A model generated the notes under the pieces. That model had not been told where the DNA came from. It did no database searches and was given only the letters and a program-made list of their open reading frames with translations. A stretch of DNA of 64,000 nt. Source: Siphonodentalium dalli (lineage: Eukaryota > Mollusca > Scaphopoda > Gadilida > Siphonodentaliidae). Each line of letters begins with the position of its first letter. Position 1 is the first letter of the stretch. Shown here one piece after another: positions 41,801 through 50,800 of this stretch. The stretch covers positions 108,959,319-109,023,318 of the forward strand of contig CP136066.1 of NCBI GenBank assembly GCA_032622095.1, written 5' to 3'. Both the position numbers and the translations under genes were made by a program.

Positions 41801-44800
41801 GACTGCACACTTGGCGACCTGGGTTCGACCATCCTGAGAGGTATTCAACCATTTTTTACTGTTCTCGGGTTGGGATGTGTTCAACTTCTTGCTTTATAAG
41901 TTGTTGCTTCTTTCCATGTTCCATCCAGCTCTTTCATGGTCACGGGCTTTGCTGGAGAATGTCTATAGTCATTCATATCACTAGATTAGTATATGACTCT
42001 CCCCCTTTCATTTTCCTGACTTTTAAGACGTGTTCTGGACTGGTTCGGGTGCTCGATAGGGTAAATATTTACATCTCGATTTGGGATGCAAGAATCAGAG
42101 ATAAACAAGCATACATGCTTTATCTCCGACCTCGCTGTGTTTCCGTAATAGATACGAATGACATATATTTTGTCTTCAGGTTGCTTTCAGTGCTAACTCA
42201 ACATGGATTTCACTTTTGTTGTCCAGTCATACATAGATGAGTCCATTATCCATGGTTCGACATATGCTCAATTTCAGAACACTGTTGACATGAGGTCTAG
42301 TTCAGCACCCCACTCGGGCTTAATGGGCAACACGGCGTATTAGCAGCGTGGAAAAGAAGAACGAAATGGCTTCTGTGATATCGGCCTTTGCGTCTAATAC
42401 GTCATTCTTCTTATGGGCTCGGTTGTCGGTACATAATGGTGTTGTTTTCCCTGATAGTGCTTGATTCGCCTAGTGCTCATTTAACATACTAAGCCAGGTC
42501 CTTTGCTGACCTCAGCGATTGCCAATGCAGGATAATGTTGCACCTGTGGGGGCAGCATATGAATCGTGTTGGGCACACTTCATAAAGCCGGATGAAAATT
42601 CTTGCCAGTAGCTTCTCCTCGTGCGAGATTCATTAGCATTGGGTGTCGGATGCCAGATCATATGATCCGCCCTCTTCGATTCGCACTTCGGGCGATGGTT
42701 GTCTCCGGAACAGGGTCCCATTGGAGGGGCACCCCATCCTTACCAGAAGGGATATCTTGCGCCATCGACTCGTAGGGGACCAGTCAGCATAGCTCGAACA
42801 GTTGGGGCGCGGTGGCCCTTGGTCTGCTTTTCATTACATTACGTCGGTTTCTGCTGGTTTTGGGCTTGTGCCACAATCCTGATGCATCGTTAGTCCAATT
42901 TTTGTTTTTGTGGATTTCCACCTTAACGACATTGGAATTTCGGTTCCTTGTTGCCTTTCTGTCATGGATTCAGTAGCCTGTGATTGGTCAGTTGGGTTTC
43001 ACTGTGTTGGTGGCTTATTGCATCTTAGTCGGTCATATCTCGAACTCCAGGCTTCAAACTAAGTTTTCTGCTGTGAAACTCCAATTCTGAGCCCTGTTCT
43101 CCTCCTTATCGACAATGGCATGTTTAATAAATAGAGCATGGCTTGGAGTGAAATACGCCGATATAGTGCATAGTGAAGTTGTGTAGTTCACGACGCGAAG
43201 CGGAGTGAACTACACAACCGCACTATGCACTATATCGGCGTATTTCACGACAAGTCATGCTCTAATTATTATATTGTATCGAACAAATGCAGAAATTAAA
43301 GGCAAACCAGTGGGCAAACACCATTTTTTTTAAAAGAAAAAAAAAATAATATGTAAAAAAAAAAAAAAAAAAATTTAAATTCCTCTTTGTTCAGGTTTGT
43401 TTGTTTGGTTTTTTTTAATTAATTCTTTGTAATTTTTTTGTTTTTTCAATGTTTGTTTTCCTGTTTTAAAAAAAACTTTGGCTGCCTGTTTGTTGTTTTT
43501 TTTTAATTATTTTTTGTTTTTTTTTATTATTTTTATTTGTTGTAAATGTTTATTTATTGGTTGTTTATTTTTCATGTTTGTTTTCCTGTTTTAAAAAAAA
43601 CTTGTTTTTTTTAAATTCCCCTTTGTTCAGGTTTGTTTGTTTTTTAAAATAAATTTTTTTGTTGTAATTGTTTTTTTTTTTTAATTAATTCTTTGTAATT
43701 TTTTTTTTTTTCAATGTTTGTTTTCCTGTTTTTTAAAAAACTTTGGCTGCCTGTTTGTAGTCTTTTTTAATTATTTTTTGTTGTTTTTTTTTATTATTTT
43801 TATAGCGCAGGTCAGAAACTCAGAAGCAATTCAAGAATTGCCCGACCTGTGCCTGTGGTGACCAGTGACCAAACTCAAGAACATTTAGACCAATGTCAAC
43901 ACATTTCAACCACTTACCCACTCTTAATTGGTGCCCGGACGAACGAAGAATGTATTAAATTTGGTCATTTATTAGTATAAGTCGCTCTTGTACACGGAAC
44001 TATCAGAATAATTGAGCCGCGAAATTATTGATTATTTTCAAACGGAGCGGTCACGTGACTCTGATCGGAAGCAAAGAATTTACGGCTACAAAAAAAAGTG
44101 TACCCAACTCCGGAAACATGAACGTATGATTGGTGTTATTGGGCCATGAAAATCTGCAGTAGCGTGTTTTTTCAACGCTTAGTATACAGCATAGGGGTAT
44201 TATTTATTTACAAGAGACAGCTAAAACAAGCTGTAATCGGCAAATTGTATTCTCGGTTCATTTTATTAGTTGTTCGGGTACGGCAACCGATCACACGTTT
44301 TAGTGTTACCGGTATAGGAATGGGGTATCGCGAACTTAGGAAACGCAACGGGACTCCAGAGAAAACCTTTGTAATTTTGATTTAGCAGTAGGAAACTACT
44401 ATTTTCAACTTTTACTAAGTTCAGACAATTGATGTTCGCCTTACTGAAGCTTTAATTTGGATCAGCGGCGAAATAACAAGTAGTTTCAGAACAAAGTTTG
44501 ATGTAGTGTTCGTTACTATTTTTAGTAGTCAAAACTACATATGCATAGTGCACGATGGGAGAGACTTGAAGGCGTAGTATACAACTACGACTAATAGAGT
44601 CGAGTAGCCAACCAATCGGAAAGCTTGATTTCAATAACAAAGTCACGTGAGATACAATATCTCCAAGTAGTTGGTGTCGGGCCCTTTCTTGGGAGCTTGC
44701 AGCTGGTTTTTCATCGGGCTCTCATCGTGTACTGGGACACGGCCCAACCCACTCAAGATTTGATTCGGGGGTTGGTTCTATTGTTTTTAAGGGGGATCTT

Positions 44801-47800
44801 CTTTATAACTTGCGGCTTTTGCTGCCTGGGTTAGCCTGTTAGGTGCGGTATTAGTATTTAGCCATCCATGGGTTTATAATACCCGGCTGGGGATTTCTTG
44901 TCAACGGGTATTTTTCTATTTCCATTTCCTTAGAACATGGATGCTTCTCCCCTTCCGATTGCAGGGGTCTTAAACTCTTAAGTGGCCACTTTTTGTTCGT
45001 TTGAGCTTGCTGACAGGTATTAGTTTTAGGATGGAATATTACATTGGCTTATGGTCCTATTGTGCATGTGTATATATATATGTATATACATATATATCTA
45101 TATGTCTGTGCATGTATATGTATATATTGTAGGTTATCAGGTCAATCCAGTTCTTTGATTCAGATGCATAGCGGTGTTTTTGTTTCCTCGTGGCCTCCAC
45201 CTGTTAGAAAATTCTATTCTTTACCATATAGTTCAGTGGGCAAGATACTTTTGACGGAGATACAATATTTTCCTAAATAAGTAAAATATATATCTAAGTA
45301 TCTTGCCCACTGAACGCTGAGCTCCCTCCCAGGGTTTCGCACCCACCCCGCTCACGAGGAATGTCCTACTGGGGATAAAAATATGGCGAATACTTCACTA
45401 CGGGTCATAAATCACGTGATTACACGTGTCATGAACATGACAGAGGATATGTACCATAGAATTTCGTGCCGTTTTTTTCAACTCGGAGAGTTAACCCCTC
45501 CTACTTGGGATAATATACCATATAGTTCAGTGGACAAGATACTTCTAGGAGATATTTTTTAACAACTGCTAAAGTGGTTTAGAACGGGATTAAATTCATT
45601 TTTAACAACTGCTAAAGTGGTTTTCCCCCCAAGATATGTCTGCATTATTTACACCCCGTTTTCATGGCAAGGCATCAGTTTCAAATGTGACAGCTGAAAT
45701 CTTCTACTTTATATGATATATAATTTTTCCTTGTGTCCGGAAATAAAAATTGAACATTCCAGTCAAGACCACTCCTCTTTTGTACATAATAATTATATTA
45801 GTATCTGCAATCAGGGATTTACAGAAGGTAATATTTGAGACTATGACATACCCTGCATTATACAGTATTTTCATACCCCCACCTTTCAAAGAAGAATGGG
45901 GTTATACTGGACTGACCTTGTCTATCTGTCCAGTCATATATCTCAGCCATGGGTTATCAGATCTGAATGAAATTTGGTATGGAAGTTCGGCATTGGGGTA
46001 CTTCAACAGACACCAAATGGTTGTCCGTTCTAGAGTCTGCTGAAAACATATGCATTGTCAGATAATTTTTAAATAAATGATTTCATATTTATTTTTCACA
46101 TGGTAAGACACTAACTTTTTTAACTAACTAGGTAAAACAGAGTGCCAAGAATGCAGATCAACTGATCGTGACTTTGGCATTACTTCAGAGATCCCCATTT
46201 GTCGGTGAGTCTAATATTTATACATCATCTGCGTGAAGTTGAAATATTAAAGAAGCGTGACCACACAACCAAGAGACAACCTGAATCGGCGGGTATTTTT
46301 TGGGTTCATATACAATATTTTTGGAGGGTTTTCTTTTAAAGAAAATGCATAAATAAATAAATTACCCTTTTTTGTTGTGCATTTTGAATGACGATTTGAA
46401 TGACGATTGAAAGTACTCAATCCCCTGACTGATGATGATCTATTTGAGTCATACATGTACCTAAAGTGAATCGCAATCTATCATAAATATTATGCTGCCG
46501 TGGGATAGAACACTGGTAAAAATATGTGTCAACTGAAATACAGCATGTTATAACATAACTCTTGGAATAAAATTTCCCAAACTTCAACTAATGTTTTGTG
46601 GGGCCTTTAAAGTGCAACATTATACAGCGTAAATACAACTAATGAAAGTGTTGCGGTAACATCAAACAATTGCGGACTGCTGAGTATGGAGATTTTGTGC
46701 ATGGGATTTACTCACGCTCTATTACATAATTAATATGTCTCTCTGCAGAGACTGTTATTGTACAAGATGAGTAAAAAGGACTGTTAGGTCTATTACAAAA
46801 GAAAAATGAAACCCACAGATTTTTGTGGGTCACAAACAATAAGCAGATTCTTTCAACATGAAAACATGCAGCCAGGAAACTTAAAACGGGCATTCATAGT
46901 GATATTAACACAGTTATTGCAGCCATAACATGCATCAAGGATAAATGCAAAATATATATCCAAATATAGAGATAAAGTCAAAGTAGAGACAATAACTGTT
47001 GTCCTGCCTTGGGCCCCCAGCACAAATGTGTAAACAACGATGCACATGTTCACATTTTCCCCCGACGAAACAGATACCCCCAACACTCAATACTATTTCA
47101 TAATAAGTGACCTAAACTCTGTGCCATCAAAGTCAGTGGTCTTAAGTGGTCCTCGCTTCACTCATAAATTTGTAGCAAAAATTCGATTTGAGATTAATGC
47201 ACGATTTGATACAAAATCAAAACCCTCTATTCGCAGGGCCTTAATTTACATTTTTTCAGGTTTAGAAATCCATTTGGTTTCTGAAATTGATGTGAGAACA
47301 GCCTACAATAACCTACAGAAGGCATTAGATAACGGATTCCAATTCTTCCTCCAGATTCCTAATGGACCATTTAATGACCAAGTCACGGTTAGTGTATAAG
47401 TAATATGAGATCCAAGAGTGGGGTCATATAACCCGAACATTACGATATGTTTAGTACACGAGTAATATGGGAAGAGTGTGGGGCACATAATAAGGGTGAC
47501 TAATGGGGGAGGTGTAGGATGTCACCAGAATAGGGGTTCACGATATCCAGATTTAATACCGACTACGATACTGAATATGATATCGCAATATCACTAAATA
47601 TCGTCAACAATAACATTGATTAGAACTGTTTGAGCATGATATAGTATTTATAAATTTAATAAATGGAAATACTTGGCAATATGTTGCATTTATTTGCTGA
47701 TACTAGTTATGAACAAATGTTGCTTTGACAGGTATATAAAATAAATAGTGAATATAAATTCTCCGGAGTCATTGGGAATTCCCTACCAACTACTGGTCAC

Positions 47801-50800
47801 TTATAACATTAAATGTCACTAACAGTCGCTTACGAATATGTAAATAATAACAAGCAATGCATGTTATTGTGCAGATTGTATAAACACCGCACATTCTCAT
47901 AGTATGTGGCAAGGAAACCTTCCAGCAATATTGAGCTAAGATCAGCCTATATAAATGCAAATTGATGCCCATTGTGTGAGGCATGCCTACTTGATTGTCT
48001 GCAGTGTGTTGACATACGCTTAGGGACCATTGAGAGTTAATTAATTTTCATGCAACGCTGACCTGAATCCGTTAGCCATGGCCTTTGTCTCCGCTTTAGA
48101 GGTGTTGAGAGTAATTAAATACTGGATACTGATAGTGATATCATTAAAATCATTACCCACACCTGTCAAAATCGTTATCCTCACTGGTGGCTATGATATA
48201 CCGACTATCTACATAAAGTGTAACTGACTATACTGTGCCAAAAAAAGTATCGCAATATGACTCAATACCAAAATACCGTGAAGCCCTACACCAAAATGTC
48301 ATTGTTAGTGTATTAAATATTATCAGGGGATATTTGTTGTTGGGCACATAATCAGAAAGTCATACCAACTGTATAACTAGAAAGTCACGGTTACTGTGTG
48401 GGTGTTAAGGCGTGATATAGGCTGCATATTTATAAAATCACAGTTATTTTCTGAGTAACGAGATGAGACATTGCCATATATTTACATGCACCTAATAATG
48501 CTCCCGCTTTTCACATAGCATTGCAATAGCCATGCCCTTTGTCAATGTGGTCATAAACTTATTACTACATTGATAACCATTTTTTAGCTCTCATATTCCA
48601 ATAACTGCCGAGTTCCCAGAAGTTACCAGAGATGATCGAACATCAGCGACCCATAGACTACATGATTATGATTATTCATCATGTATAGATTTAGCAGTGT
48701 GCCAGAAGGAAGCTGTTTTGGTCTAATTTGTATTAGGAGTGGATGAATTGGATTTTGTTGTTGTTAATAAATAATGAGAATAATCTGAAAATTCTAATTC
48801 GTAATTTATTTAACTCATTTAACCCCAGCCAATTATGTTGCCTTGTCGCCAGCGCCCTGAGCGACGTCACAACATTATATTATTATAGCATTAACTATTT
48901 TTGAGCCAGCTTCTGGCTAATGATGTCTCAGTTCACCTTGCATGTACTTGTTGGTTTCATAGATAAAAATCCAATGGAATAGTACATGTAGTTGAAGTAA
49001 GTGACTCCATCACCGTTTTTGTCAATGTCAGTACACAACCTCGGAATACATATGAATTTTCATGCAATGGTACTAGTATAGCAGGCGTTCTAATATATTT
49101 CATTACCGACACTTCAGTGAAATTGCCATAGACTAACATATCTGTTTCAATACAATATCACAACATTGAAACCACTGTTCATTTCTTATGTGACCAGAAC
49201 ATCATAGTTTAGGGTTATATTATGACCTTCAGTGTTATTAACACTTTCATTCATTATAATTGAGAAATTTCAGATCGATGTTTATTTTCTACCTTGTTCT
49301 TCACTAACAGGTGTATGAGGGGGTTCCAAAGAGTATGACAAGTAGGAGATACCAACCTTCCGATATTGAACAGCAGACTTTCTACAGCAAAGGTAAAGGA
49401 CACAAGGCAGAATGCCAGAAGTTGTTTGCTAATCGGACAATCATGATATGATAGCAAGTGATCAATGGAAGAATTTTAACCCTTTGGAGGCAGAACATTT
49501 ATGTCGCAGTACAGTTGGCGAATGGAACAACATTTATGTCGTTTATGGTAGTTTTAGGGTGCTATTATGTTACCATGTACATAACTTCAAAAAATAATCT
49601 CCTAAAAGGAAACTTTTCATGGATATAATGTGGATGGATAATATTTTTATTATTTACATTGATTCGTAGTTTTAATCATGTTGGTTGTATGATTTGTTTG
49701 TTACAATATGCGATGGCTACAATATTACTCAGTTTATTTGCAATAATACATTCACCCATGGATATGATGTCATATATGACATACTCACCCACCAAAGTAT
49801 TAAGCCTGATGCTGTAAGACATGGAATTTTCAAGTTATGGTGTCATGTTATTGTCGCGAGCAGGCCTCATTCATAGTATTTTACTCCTATCAATGATTTC
49901 AGATTAGATAAGTTTAGATAACTTTTCACTAGCGTCAACTCCGACCAACATTGTAGTTTGACATGATGGCATTTCATTCCGCTCAATACTTCTGTCTTTA
50001 TTACCCCATCTGAGCAAAATCAGGTATTTTTGAATCTATGCTAAATATAAATTTATAACATTTAGCATAACTCAATGAAATCTTTTGTCCATTAAACGCA
50101 TTAAATTTATTATCCGGTAACCATTAGTAAGTTAACGTTTTGGTAGCATCTCATAACTGATGCCTATCAGAGCACCTTATGATCAAACCTGAGCAGCACC
50201 AGTAGAAATAATGAAGATCATTGGTTGGTTTCCGTGCTCAACTTGTCATCTTCCCAAATGTTTTGTTTGTTTTTTTTCGATGACAGCATTGATTAGCCCA
50301 ACTATTAACCCTTTCATGATGGGAGCTGCGCTGGTGCAGCATTAAATATCATGTGCCAGTGTATTCTCTTATATATGAGAGTCTCCCATAGGGAAACTCG
50401 CATATATAAGAGAATACACTGGCTTACAAAGTCAAGGTAAATATTGTTATATAGGCCAATGTATTTTCTTCTATATGAGAGGCTCCCTCTGGGAGACTCG
50501 CATATATAAGAGAATGCATTGCCACAGGGTTTTCGCAAAATTTCAGGAAGCTCCATGGAAGGGTTAAAGCCACATGGCGGTTTGCGCTCTAAAATACACA
50601 TAATATTCCCTTTTGAATTTTTCTCAGTATCCAAATATGCTGATAAATATCTGAACTACCTTTCTGCGAACATTATGTAACCCAAAAAGACGCATTGAAG
50701 TAATGAAAAATAAAACTGTGAATATAGTGTTTGGGTCCCAAACACAAAACAGCCATTTGCACGACATGGAACAGAAAAGAGCATTCCGTGATAGTCTATT

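Larger units (their letters stand above)
38918..45262. mobile_element. Large block of decayed mobile DNA bounded by inverted repeats
   Basis: A 41-bp motif at 38918-38958 (tatctccgtcaaaggtatct onwards) is inverted at 45222-45262 with one mismatch. A longer arm, 38932-39098, is inverted at 45377-45543. Inside: three direct copies of tggcgtaattagcactcgg with ggttggggctaccca (near 39920, 40380, 41520), a palindrome at 43134-43266, and poly-A/T tracts. No coding domain could be recognised. It may be one large transposon or several overlapping insertions. Confidence 0.5.

Noticed and set aside
41722-42240. 172-codon + frame
   Set aside because: No recognisable domain. It lies in a block of decayed repeats and its composition does not look like conserved protein. 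It could be a relic of a mobile element but cannot be supported.
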